Below are positions 56,126 to 64,000 of a stretch of DNA of 64,000 nucleotides, piece after piece. Origin of the DNA: Bog-473 sp963763575 (GTDB lineage: Bacteria > Actinomycetota > Acidimicrobiia > Acidimicrobiales > RAAP-2). Both the position numbers and the translations under genes were made by a program. Location: positions 1 to 64,000 of the forward strand of contig CAVXPD010000002.1 in NCBI GenBank assembly GCA_963763575.1, in the 5' to 3' direction. Each line of letters begins with the position of its first letter. Position 1 is the stretch's first letter. Under the pieces are notes generated by a model that made no database searches, was not told where the DNA came from, and saw only the letters and a list, made by a program, of their open reading frames with translations.

Positions 56126-56725
56126 ATGGACGAAACGTCCGTCGACCCCGATCCGATGACTCAGCTGTCCCGGTGGCTCGAGAATGCGCGGGCGGCCGGC
56201 GAGCCCATGCCAGAGGCGATGGCACTGGCCACAGCCACGACTCAGGGGCGCCCGTCCTCACGAATGGTGCTGCTCCGCGGGATCGATCACCGCGGTCTCG
56301 TCTTCTACACCGACCGGGAAAGCGAGAAGGGCCAGGAGTTGAGGGCGAATCCACTTGCCGCTGCCCTCTTCCACTGGTTCTTGCCAGTCCACCGACAGGC
56401 CCGGCTGAGTGGAGCTGTGGAGGTGGTCGCTGACGATCAGTCGGACGCCTACTGGCAGTCGCGGCCGCCAGGGGCTCGTCGTAGCGCCGTTGCAAGCCAC
56501 CAGAGCGAGGTGGTCGTTAGTCGAGCGGCGCTCGAGGAGCGCGTGGCTGAGCTGGTGGAAGCGTTCCCCGAGGAAACGGGGCCACCGCGTCCTCCTCGAT
56601 GGGGGGGCTACCGGATCCGGCCTGAGGTCGTCGAATTTTGGGAAGAAGGACCGGACCGGCTGCATGATCGACTCCGCTACCAGGCTCAATCCGGAAAATG
56701 GAGGATCGAGCGGTTATCACCCTGA
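56126..56725 (+). CDS. pdxH: Pyridoxamine 5'-phosphate oxidase
   Basis: The 199-residue protein has the PdxH features in order: AMALATATTQGRPSSRMVLL (FMN-phosphate contacts), GLVFYTDRESEKGQELRANP, ALFHWFLPVHRQARLSGAVE, and the C-terminal dimer segment EVVEFWEEGPDRLHDRLRYQ. It makes pyridoxal 5'-phosphate with FMN and O2. The ATG at 56126 is used; a GTG six bases earlier is possible. Length is close to the usual 200-220. Confidence 0.9.
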   Translation: MDETSVDPDPMTQLSRWLENARAAGEPMPEAMALATATTQGRPSSRMVLLRGIDHRGLVFYTDRESEKGQELRANPLAAALFHWFLPVHRQARLSGAVEVVADDQSDAYWQSRPPGARRSAVASHQSEVVVSRAALEERVAELVEAFPEETGPPRPPRWGGYRIRPEVVEFWEEGPDRLHDRLRYQAQSGKWRIERLSP

Positions 56726-57167
56726 CAACCCCTTGACCCGCGACGGTTGATCGCTTGCTCGGTTCGCCTCATGGAAGCTGCTTGATGGGAGTCGCTCGGC
56801 GGTCTATCCGAACCCGGCCGGCTCAGGCTGGATCGCCTATGTCCAGCCTTTTGTCAATCCATCCTCGATATCGGGTGCGCGGCCCACCACGTGGACTGAT
56901 CGGACCATGACCGCCTCCTGCTCTCGACAAAGCATCTGTCATCTTGTGCTTGGTAGCTCTGGACCTTCTGCCCGAGGGCGCCGGGACGGAGTCCGGCGCG
57001 GTTCTTCAAGTCAATATTTGGCGTGCATGCGAGGATGGTCACGCGTTCGGTGGTGAAGGCGCAGTCAGTTCGATTGCAGGTCTCCTTGGTCCATGGACGA
57101 GCAGGCTCAGCGATCGCCCAATCGACATAGCTATCGTTTGGCCGGAGGCAGCAATGAGGAGGAAGTA
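56726..57167. other. Intergenic region
   Basis: About 440 bases without a supported gene, ending in the AGGAGGAAG ribosome site of the next gene. Confidence 0.4.
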
Positions 57168-58217
57168 GTGACGATTCGTGTCGTGCAATGGACGACCGGC
57201 AACGTCGGCAAGCAGTCGGTTGAGGCGGTAATGAAGCGGCCGGATCTCGAGCTGGTCGGTTGCTATGCCTGGTCGGAAGACAAGTCCGGCAAGGACATTG
57301 GTGAGCTGTGCGGCCTCCCACCCGTCGGGCTCACGGCCACGAGTGACGTCGACGCGCTGTTGGCCCTCGAGGCCGATTGCATCATCTATAACCCGATGTG
57401 GTTCAACGTGGACGAGATGGTCCGGATCCTCGAGTCCGGCGCCAACATCGTGTCCACCGCGGCCTTCATCAACGGCCAGTCGTATCCCGACGACGGACAG
57501 CAACGGATCCTCGATGCCTGCGCGAAGGGTGACAGCTCGATGTTCGGCAGCGGCGTGAGCCCGGGATACATCGAGCTCATCGCAGTGGCGTTGGCCAACG
57601 CTTCTGATCGCATCGATCATGTGCTGATCAGCGAAGAGGCCGACACCACCGCATACGACTCGCCGCCTACGGAGATCCCCGTCGGCTTCGGTCGGCCTCT
57701 TGACGATCCCGCCTTGCCCGGGATGACCGCGGCCGCAACGGTCGTCTTTAGCGAGGCGGTCGCCCTGGTGGGGGACGCTCTGGGCGTGATGTTCGATGAG
57801 ATCGTGTGCGAGGCCGAGTACGCGAAGACCACCAAGGATCTCGACCTCGGGTCGTGGTCACTGGCCAAGGACACCGTCGCCGGCGTGACGATTCACTGGC
57901 TCGGCAAGATCGACGGCAGGAACGTCGTAGAGATTCGCGTGCGCTGGCGAAAGGGCGACGCCCTGGAGCCGGATTGGAGCGTCGGTATGGGGTGGGCGAT
58001 CGAGATCCAGGGCCGGCCCACGATCACCACGAAGATCGACATTCTGCCGCCGCCGTACTTTGAGGCGACGACCATGGAGGAGTTCATGGTCCTCGGGCAC
58101 ATCCTCACGGCGCTGCCCGTCGTCAACGCCATCCCGGCCGTTGTGGCAGCGCCCAGCGGGATCGTCACCTACGAGGACATCCCCCTCCCTCTGCCCAAGG
58201 GCTACGTCCCCACTTAG
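57168..58217 (+). CDS. DapB-like NAD(P)-dependent dehydrogenase
   Basis: The 349-residue protein starts at a GTG five bases after GGAGGAAG. It has the Rossmann start VVQWTTGNVGKQSVEAVMKR and the segments SSMFGSGVSPGYIELIAVAL and EEADTTAYDSPPTEIPVGFG. Actinobacteria hold many such paralogues, annotated as dihydrodipicolinate-reductase-like or 2,4-diaminopentanoate-dehydrogenase-like and often near lipid or steroid genes. The true substrate is unknown. It closes the segment before half-site C. Confidence 0.85.
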   Translation: MTIRVVQWTTGNVGKQSVEAVMKRPDLELVGCYAWSEDKSGKDIGELCGLPPVGLTATSDVDALLALEADCIIYNPMWFNVDEMVRILESGANIVSTAAFINGQSYPDDGQQRILDACAKGDSSMFGSGVSPGYIELIAVALANASDRIDHVLISEEADTTAYDSPPTEIPVGFGRPLDDPALPGMTAAATVVFSEAVALVGDALGVMFDEIVCEAEYAKTTKDLDLGSWSLAKDTVAGVTIHWLGKIDGRNVVEIRVRWRKGDALEPDWSVGMGWAIEIQGRPTITTKIDILPPPYFEATTMEEFMVLGHILTALPVVNAIPAVVAAPSGIVTYEDIPLPLPKGYVPT

Positions 58218-58602
58218 TCGGTGATCTCGCACCAGAGGGCATCTCATGTGCCATTTCCAGTGCTCGCAATTGGCGGATGAGACTCGACCGCGCTCATGGG
58301 ACGACAGGACGTTGGGTCTAAGGCGCCGTAGAGCGCTCTGGTACCAGACCAACCGGATGGACGGACTGGAGACTGGGTGGAGGGAGCCTCACCTCAGGAG
58401 ACCCGCCAGTCGTGATCAGACGACGCCCGCCACCTTGCCAAGGTGAGGGTCGCGGGTTCGAGTCCCGTCTTCCGCTCCCCGGTGTGGTCTTCCGCTCGCA
58501 CACAGGAGAACCAGCTCAGAGGTTTCTTTCGGGATACGGGGCCCCTTTCAACGGTCTGCTGGCAGAATCGCCTTGGCCATCCATATCTGAGGAGGCGCAC
58601 TG
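58218..58602. other. Region around half-site C
   Basis: It holds a partial palindrome AGAGCGCTCT (58330-58339), half-site C, a second TCTTCCGCTC 24 bases after the one inside the half-site, and the leader of the pirin gene. Confidence 0.4.
58431..58476 (+). repeat. tRNA-Gly(GCC) 3'-half, putative attachment site C
   Basis: CACCTTGCCAAGGTG, GGGTCGCGGGTTCGAGTCCC and GTCTTCCGCT match site A with one change in the T loop (GAA to GAG). The 5' half is absent. Confidence 0.8.
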
Positions 58603-59613
58603 ATGCCAGCAGTCGATGTGCCTGACTGGTCGAAGCTGAGAACCTTCGGCGGACCGATGCCCGAAGGGTTCAAGGCTCGACCGGTCCTTTCGATCTCGAC
58701 CGCACCGAATGGACTCGAGGGGGAGGGATTTCCCGTACGAAGGGCGTTTGCCGGACTCAGTCTGGCGGTGCTCGATCCGTTCGTTCATATGGATCAAATG
58801 GGCGAGGTCCAGTACGCCCCCGGGGAACCCAAAGGGACGCCGTGGCACCCGCACCGCGGGTTCGAGACGGTCACATACATGATCGACGGCACCTTCGCCC
58901 ACCAAGACTCCAACGGCGGCGGAGGCCTGATCACCAACGGCGCTACCCAATGGATGACCGCCGGGAGCGGCATCCTCCATATCGAGACTCCTCCAGAGGA
59001 GCTCGTGGTCGCCGGTGGTCTCTTCCACGGGATCCAGCTATGGGTGAATTTGCCGGCAGAGAAGAAGTGGATCCCGCCGGCTTACCAGCCGCTCGAGGCT
59101 CATGATGTAGCCCTGGCGAGCTCACCCGACGGCGGTGCACTCGTGCGAGTCATCGCGGGCGACATCGGGGAGGTGATAGGTCCGGGTTCAACTCAGACCC
59201 CAATTGCGCTCGCGCATGCCTCGATCGCTCCGGGCGCCATCATTGAGGTGCCTTGGGACCCGCGATTCAACGCGCTGGCATACGTCCTCGCCGGGTCAGG
59301 GAGCGTCGGCCCAAGCGGCCAACCAATTCGGGTCGGCCAGCTGGCTGTCTTCGGCGCCGGAGACTGGTTGTCAATGCGCGCTGGCGAGAAGCAGGACTCA
59401 CGCTCAGAGAATTTGGAGGTGCTCCTCTTGGGGGGTGAGCCCATCGGCGAACCCGTCGAGCACTACGGCCCGTTCGTGATGAATACCCGGGCGGAAATAG
59501 GCCAAGCCGTGGAGGACTTCGAAGCCGGGCGTCTCGGCCGGATACCACCCGACGCCTTGATGCCGCACGTTCCCGACCCGGCTCCCGTCCGTACGGAACA
59601 CACAGGAATCTGA
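58603..59613 (+). CDS. Pirin family protein
   Basis: The 336-residue protein starts at ATG 58603 with GAGGAGG upstream. The N-terminal cupin has the metal-binding motif HPHRGFETVTYMIDG (about residues 83-97), then QWMTAGSGILHIE; the C-terminal cupin follows (SIAPGAIIEVPWDPRFNALA). Pirins bind Fe(II); some are quercetin dioxygenases, others regulators. It is the only gene between half-sites C and D. Confidence 0.9.
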   Translation: MPAVDVPDWSKLRTFGGPMPEGFKARPVLSISTAPNGLEGEGFPVRRAFAGLSLAVLDPFVHMDQMGEVQYAPGEPKGTPWHPHRGFETVTYMIDGTFAHQDSNGGGGLITNGATQWMTAGSGILHIETPPEELVVAGGLFHGIQLWVNLPAEKKWIPPAYQPLEAHDVALASSPDGGALVRVIAGDIGEVIGPGSTQTPIALAHASIAPGAIIEVPWDPRFNALAYVLAGSGSVGPSGQPIRVGQLAVFGAGDWLSMRAGEKQDSRSENLEVLLLGGEPIGEPVEHYGPFVMNTRAEIGQAVEDFEAGRLGRIPPDALMPHVPDPAPVRTEHTGI

Positions 59614-59917
59614 TCGGACTTTCGCTCCCCGAGGCTTCGCGTCCGGGAAAGGCGTGCTGTTCCACGACTCACAATTTGGTCGACGCGACACGGAGTCTTC
59701 CGAGCGGCGTCAGGATGTGATGGGGAGGAAGAGGAGGGCCTGACGACCCTGCCCGTAAGACGACGAGGTCTGACGGGAGCTGAACGTGGAGACTCGGTCG
59801 AATGGTTGACAGATCTGCTGCGCGAGCAGACGCAGTGATGATTTGTCTTGCCAAGGCGAAGGTCGCGAGTTCGAATACCGTCTTCCCCTCTTGAAGATTG
59901 GAAACTCAGGAGTCGGG
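59614..59917. other. Region around half-site D
   Basis: About 300 bases with half-site D and no supported gene. Confidence 0.4.
59846..59888 (+). repeat. tRNA-Gly(GCC) 3'-half, decayed, putative attachment site D
   Basis: TCTTGCCAAGGCGAAGGTCG, CGAGTTCGAATACCGT and CTTCCCCT keep the anticodon and T-arm pattern of the other three sites with several substitutions that break the stems. The 5' half is absent. Confidence 0.65.
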
Positions 59918-61141
59918 TCAGGCGTCGACTCGAGCCACGGCCTTGTAGCGAAGGGCCTCCAGGTGCCGGCGTGTCATGAGGAGAGCGGCAATGCCGTCAC
60001 CCACTGCCGACCCCAGTTGTTTCGTCGAGCCCGAGCGCACGTCGCCGGCAGCGAATACACCCGGTATCGACGTCTCCATCGTGGCGCTGGCAACCAGGAA
60101 TCCGCCAGCGTCCCGCTCCACAGCTGTACCGAGGAAGTCGGTGTTTGGTTGGAGGCCGATGAAGACGAATGCGGCGGCGGCGGGGTAGCGGTGGGTCTCA
60201 CCGCTGTCGCGATCGCGGGCGACGAGGGCGGAGAATCGGCCTTGCTCTCCTTCGAGTGCCACGATGTCCATACCTGTTTGGATCGTGAACTGGGGGTCGG
60301 AGCGGACGCGATCCTGCAGAATAGATGACGCGGAGAGGTCCGACCGCGCGAGCACTCGCACCTGTCTGGCGAACTCGGACAGGTGTAACCCCTCCTCTAA
60401 GGCTGAACTGCCGCCTCCAATTACAACGACCTCGTCGGCCCCTCGGTAGAAGGGTCCATCACAGGTGGCGCAGAAATGGACGCCATTACCGATCAGCTCG
60501 TCCTCACCGGGCACTCCGAGGCGGCGATACTTCGACCCCGTGGCCACGATCACGGCGGCAGAGCTGAGCTGCTGCCCGGACGACAGTGATGTGACCAAGT
60601 TCTTGCCATCGGTCTCGAGCCTTGCGACCGACACGGCCGACAGGAGTTCCACACCGTAGCGACGCGCCTGGGTCACGAAGCGCTCGGCCAGCTCGGCTCC
60701 GGAGATTCCCTCGGGGAACCCCGGATAGTTGTCGATTCGGTCGCTGATGCCGGCTTGGCCACCGAGGGCGCTGGCGTCGACGACGAGGGCATCGATGCCT
60801 TCTCGAGCGGCGTAGATAGCGGCCGCCAACCCCGCTGGCCCGCCGCCCACGATGACGAGATCGTAGGCCGACCGCTCAGCCTCGACGGTGAGACCGATCC
60901 GGCTCGCCAAGGTTTCGTCGCTCGGATTCACATCGTGTGTGCCATCACCGTAAACGACACTGGGGATGATTTGCCCTCCATCCTGCAGCGCTTTGAGCCG
61001 CTCGATGCTTTCCGGGTCCTCGTCGAGGTCGATCACGTCGTAGGGGACGCGGTGCGCGTCGAGAAATCTCTTCACTCGCTTGCAATGCGGGCACCACGGG
61101 GCCGAGTAGACCGTGAGGCTGGAGCGGGAGGGGGAAGTCAT
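59918..61141 (-). CDS. Glutaredoxin-thioredoxin reductase fusion
   Basis: The 407-residue protein joins a glutaredoxin-like domain (residues 1-85; YSAPWCPHCKRVKRFLDAH with CPHC, and IPSVVYGDG) to a thioredoxin-reductase flavoprotein: FAD site LVIVGGGPAGLAAAIYAARE, redox centre FCATCDGPFYRGA (CATC) and NADPH site VVVIGGGSSALEEGLHLSEF, ending with the FAD element GVFAAGDVRSGSTKQLGSAV. The attached CxxC domain probably takes electrons from the reductase directly. It is the only gene between half-site D and the weak site near 61.2 kb. Confidence 0.9.
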   Translation of the reverse strand: MTSPSRSSLTVYSAPWCPHCKRVKRFLDAHRVPYDVIDLDEDPESIERLKALQDGGQIIPSVVYGDGTHDVNPSDETLASRIGLTVEAERSAYDLVIVGGGPAGLAAAIYAAREGIDALVVDASALGGQAGISDRIDNYPGFPEGISGAELAERFVTQARRYGVELLSAVSVARLETDGKNLVTSLSSGQQLSSAAVIVATGSKYRRLGVPGEDELIGNGVHFCATCDGPFYRGADEVVVIGGGSSALEEGLHLSEFARQVRVLARSDLSASSILQDRVRSDPQFTIQTGMDIVALEGEQGRFSALVARDRDSGETHRYPAAAAFVFIGLQPNTDFLGTAVERDAGGFLVASATMETSIPGVFAAGDVRSGSTKQLGSAVGDGIAALLMTRRHLEALRYKAVARVDA

Positions 61142-61206
61142 CGTCCGACACTAGGCGTTGCCAGACAACCGTGAAGCTTCTGTTGTCGCAGGGATCCGAC
61201 GCTCAG

Positions 61207-61228
61207 GACAATCCCGTCCTCCGCTCCT
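61207..61228 (+). repeat. Possible fifth tRNA-Gly 3'-end remnant
   Basis: AATCCCGTCCTCCGCTCC, in an 85-bp intergenic space, matches the 3' end of the half-sites (AATCCCGTCTTCCGCTCC) at 17 of 18 positions, in the same orientation. The anticodon arm is not recognisable. It may be chance. Confidence 0.35.
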
Positions 61229-63665
61229 AGAGGTACTCCCGTCGCCGCATCCACATCAGTGCGAACCATCCGACGATCGGCGGGAGGTACGCGGTGAAAA
61301 GGCGTTGCACAAAGACTGCGGCCGTTGCTTCATGACTTAGGATCCCCGCCGCGGTGAGGGCCAAGATGAGGCCCGCTTCGGCCACACCCATTCCGCCACC
61401 CGCAGGGGACGCCGATGCCAGCGTGCCGGCAACCGTCGAGGCGATCACAAGGGCGGCCAATGACAGGTGAGCGTTGAAAGCATGGAGCGCCGCCCCGAGG
61501 CCGAGGATGATCAAGAGCTGCGCCGTCAATTGGCCTCCGAAAAGCTCGAAGAGTTTCACGGGCTGTGCGGCCAACGTCTTGAAATTGGCGGCGACACTCG
61601 AAACCTTTGGCCGTAACTTTTCGTGCGCCAGACGCCGCCATCGAGGCACTGCGAGGATCGCCGCCAACACGACACCGATCACCACGACGACCGCGAGGAG
61701 CGTCCAGAGAATCCCAGCGTGGTTCCCTTGATGGAGAGTCTTGCCGAAATGGAACGAGCTCCAAGCAATGGGTACAGCGATCAAGAACAACAAGGCCTTG
61801 ATCAACAGGCTGGACGCGCTGACCAATGCGCTGGATGACACGGCCACTGTCGTATCGAAACCCTGCTGCTGAAAGAAACGCACGTCCGTGGCGAGTACGG
61901 CAGCGTTCCCTCCGGCCAAGGTGGTGAACGAATTGGCCAGTTCGAGTCCCACGACGCGCCCAAGGGGCAGCGAACCTGGAACGCTTCCGCGGGTGCCCAC
62001 GGCTCCACCAAGGTATGAGGACCAGCACAGCACGGCCGTCGCCACCACCCACCCCCATTGAGCATGGCGGATCGTGTCGATCGAGTGCGAGGCGTTGATC
62101 AGAACGGCGATGAGCGCCCAACCACCGATAAGCGAACCAACCGCAACGAGGACCTGATTCCAACTCAAGCGCCTAGGCTCGACGAGTTCAGGAACTTCGA
62201 TGCCGGACTCTTGCGCCGCTTGTGTCCGCAGCCGGTCGAGCAGCTCCTTCTTCCCTTTCATCGCCACGGTGATGCTCGGGTCAAGGCCGGCGCGGCGGAG
62301 GTGCGTGAGCGTTCCCGCCACGACGTCTTGGGGCACGATGCGGACGAGCGAGCGTGCGGTGGGCTCGGGTCCCGCCACCAACGCGCCACATGCCATAGCC
62401 GCCGCGAGATCCTGGTCGAGCAGAAATGTGCTCGCATTGGAAACGCCGTTGTTGAAGTCAGTCAGAGAGATCGAGCTGCTCGGGATGTCCACCAAGATCA
62501 CGTGCGGGCTGAGGGCACCATGGGCAATCCGTGCCGACCTGAGGGCGAGCATCTGGTTGAAGAGGTCATCGAGAGCCTGGTCGGAGAGCTCTCTTGCCTG
62601 GACTTCCGAAAGGGGCGTACCAGCGGGTGCTCGAGCGATCAGGGCTGCGTCGTGGCTGGGCCCGATCTGGGATGCACTGATGACCTCTGGTACCCGAACG
62701 CCTGCGTGTGATGCGAGCTGGGTGACGGAAGACTCGTGTTCGACTTCGTGGATCCGGGTCAAGCTGAGCGCCGGCCCTGAGTCCCGGTAGAGGATGACGC
62801 GATATAGCTTTCGGACGAGTTGCGCGTCTGCGGCATCTCGACCGTAGAGCGACACGGTCAGCGACGCACCATCCGTGGTGACTGCGTCGTAGTGAGCGAC
62901 TCCCCACGTCTGGAACTTGCTCGGAGCGACTGACACTGTCTCGATTCCGATGTCGGAGAGTGCGGCGCGCAATTCTTCGCCCGACGGAAGGCCAAGCGGA
63001 GAGCCCCACGCCAGATGGAGGACTGCTGTAACACCCCAGCCGATTGCCATGCTCCCAATGACGTTGGCTGGGAGTCCGTGTCCGGCTACCACCGTCGCCA
63101 CGATGGCCAAGAAGACGATCACCTCGAGCAGCCGTTGGACCGTCCGGGACAGATACGGGAGACCTGCGGTGAGAATGCTGATCGCCAGGGCGACGTGCAG
63201 GACCGGGAAGCTGAGGACGAATCCATCGAATTCAATGCTGTGAGGTCGCCCTCCTGTTGCGCCTAACACCAGGACCAAGAGCCCGGAGATCAGGAGAGTT
63301 CCCGCGGCAGCGCTGACAAGGTCTCGCACCACGTTCCATCGACGAGCGAGTGCGGCGAGTAGGACCAGGAGGGCAATGGTGCCGAAAGTTCCTCCGATCC
63401 AGAACACGTCGACGAGCCAGCGGACGCCCTGAGGAGGAGGACTGAGCACGTGTGCGACCACGTCTTCGGGGTGGGAGTTGGATCGCAACACAGCAACTGC
63501 AGAAACGACTATGAATACGGCAATGATCAGTCGTACCGAGTCCGATCCCCGTCGCCGGCGTTGGCCGTCACCCAATGGGGCAAAGATGATCGCCCGCCAC
63601 GATCGACGCACTCGGCCGAGGGACGACGACGTATCTTGGGAGGCGATCTGGGCTGACACTTGCAC
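61227..63665 (-). CDS. Multidomain membrane protein with lysylphosphatidylglycerol-synthase-type flippase region
   Basis: The 812-residue protein starts at a GTG. It has an N-terminal membrane region (about 45-230, several helices with a PAP2-like segment FPVLHVALAISILTAGLPYL), a soluble kinase-like middle (about 240-500; LIARAPAGTPLSEVQARELS, HGALSPHVILVDI, LTDFNNGVSN, recalling the HxDxxxxN and DFG loops but degenerate), and a C-terminal region of about eight helices (about 520-805) of the UPF0104/LPG synthase TM type, with LELANSFTTLAGGNAAVLAT and ASASPAGGGMGVAEAGLILA. It may flip or sense membrane lipids; not proven. Confidence 0.82.
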   Translation of the reverse strand: MQVSAQIASQDTSSSLGRVRRSWRAIIFAPLGDGQRRRRGSDSVRLIIAVFIVVSAVAVLRSNSHPEDVVAHVLSPPPQGVRWLVDVFWIGGTFGTIALLVLLAALARRWNVVRDLVSAAAGTLLISGLLVLVLGATGGRPHSIEFDGFVLSFPVLHVALAISILTAGLPYLSRTVQRLLEVIVFLAIVATVVAGHGLPANVIGSMAIGWGVTAVLHLAWGSPLGLPSGEELRAALSDIGIETVSVAPSKFQTWGVAHYDAVTTDGASLTVSLYGRDAADAQLVRKLYRVILYRDSGPALSLTRIHEVEHESSVTQLASHAGVRVPEVISASQIGPSHDAALIARAPAGTPLSEVQARELSDQALDDLFNQMLALRSARIAHGALSPHVILVDIPSSSISLTDFNNGVSNASTFLLDQDLAAAMACGALVAGPEPTARSLVRIVPQDVVAGTLTHLRRAGLDPSITVAMKGKKELLDRLRTQAAQESGIEVPELVEPRRLSWNQVLVAVGSLIGGWALIAVLINASHSIDTIRHAQWGWVVATAVLCWSSYLGGAVGTRGSVPGSLPLGRVVGLELANSFTTLAGGNAAVLATDVRFFQQQGFDTTVAVSSSALVSASSLLIKALLFLIAVPIAWSSFHFGKTLHQGNHAGILWTLLAVVVVIGVVLAAILAVPRWRRLAHEKLRPKVSSVAANFKTLAAQPVKLFELFGGQLTAQLLIILGLGAALHAFNAHLSLAALVIASTVAGTLASASPAGGGMGVAEAGLILALTAAGILSHEATAAVFVQRLFTAYLPPIVGWFALMWMRRREYL

Positions 63666-63938
63666 CCTTTTCTACTCCCGAAGAATCAGCGTTCGCACAG
63701 ACAACCAGAGGGAGACTCTTCCGTCTCTTATCGACGCAGACCGCCTTACTCGATGCTGATCCGTACGCTGCCTCTCAGGATCGATGGTTGCTGCCAGCAC
63801 TCGTGGCCACCCGATTTAGGATCGAGAGTTCGGTTAGGTCGGGATATGGGTCGCCCTCGCCCTCAGACGACCCCTCGACGACGATGGGGGGTCTGACTTA
63901 CGCCTGCGACCCGGAAGGAGTCCGGCGAGAAACGTTCC
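63666..63938. other. Intergenic region
   Basis: Divergent promoter space between the membrane-protein gene and a possible gene at the window edge. No gene is seen. Confidence 0.35.
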
Positions 63939-64000
63939 GTGGCGAGGAGTCATCCCTCGCGAGCCAGCATTGTGCGGCGAATACTGGCACTGGGTATCAC
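63939..64000 (+). CDS. Possible start of a gene cut by the window edge
   Basis: A GTG about 20 bases after GGAAGGAG opens a frame (MARSHPSRASIVRRILALGI) that stays open to the edge; a basic N-terminus followed by hydrophobic residues suggests a membrane protein. Too short to identify. Confidence 0.3.
   Translation, partial: MARSHPSRASIVRRILALGI

Noticed and set aside
58330..58339. AGAGCGCTCT as a third full operator
   Set aside because: Only the 10-bp core matches; the outer arms are not symmetric as in the other two.
25897..59888. Calling the four glycine-tRNA-like sequences functional tRNA genes
   Set aside because: None has the 5' acceptor strand or D arm, so none can fold into a tRNA.
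61330..62163. 277-residue minus-strand frame inside the flippase-like gene
   Set aside because: Arg/Gly/His-rich shadow in another frame of the 812-residue gene.

Overview
The window is high-GC DNA with GTG/TTG starts, dense genes, MalT-like LuxR ATPase regulators, many short-chain dehydrogenases, alpha/beta hydrolases, VOC proteins and acyl-CoA catabolism genes. This points to an actinobacterium, plausibly of the class Acidimicrobiia or a related soil lineage; the class is an inference. No ribosomal or other core operon is present, and most of the window looks accessory.

Layout. 1-3.3 kb: minus-strand SRPBCC protein and ECF sigma factor (both broken), a broken amidohydrolase and an SDR. 3.6-11.9 kb: a giant LuxR-family ATPase, then copy 1 of a gene cassette (exported protein, four-helix membrane protein, proline-rich exported protein, secreted-repeat protein, sterol-desaturase-like protein, DoxX). 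12-19.8 kb: broken alpha/beta hydrolase, second giant LuxR ATPase (frameshifted), SDR remnant, TetR with two operator-like palindromes facing a hydrolase, dienelactone hydrolase, acidic protein. 19.9-23.2 kb: RecQ-type helicase and a complete IS630-type element. 23.5-25.8 kb: quinone oxidoreductase and sulfotransferase. 26-28.7 kb: MFS transporter and DeoR regulator facing a HAD hydrolase. 28.7-32.1 kb: rearranged, partly decayed copy 2 of the cassette. 32.1-35.4 kb: decarboxylase fragment, a HicA-like two-gene operon, VOC proteins and a tyrosine-recombinase remnant. 35.5-46.9 kb: regulators and a small-molecule catabolic cluster (VOC, alpha/beta hydrolase, muconolactone isomerase-like, DUF3237, SDR, aldo/keto reductase). 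46.9-54.1 kb: GH15 glucanase, topoisomerase IB, and a phosphotransferase-thiolase-enoyl-CoA hydratase operon. 54.3-61.2 kb: pyrimidine reductase, PdxH-like oxidase, DapB-like dehydrogenase, pirin and a glutaredoxin-thioredoxin reductase fusion. 61.2-63.7 kb: a large flippase-like membrane protein.

The strongest unexplained structure is a set of four, possibly five, same-orientation copies of only the 3' half of tRNA-Gly(GCC), near 25.9, 54.3, 58.4, 59.8 and perhaps 61.2 kb. They cut the right part of the window into segments of 28, 4.1, 1.4 and about 1.4 kb; the last two each carry one gene. With a decayed tyrosine recombinase at 34.6 kb this looks like serial integration at a tRNA-Gly gene whose intact copy would lie left of the window.

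The left half and the 29-35 kb zone contain an unusual number of frameshifted genes, while 35-64 kb is nearly clean. This could be real decay of island DNA or consensus indel errors; the two cassette copies show that at least some lesions are one- or two-base indels, one of them in a G run.
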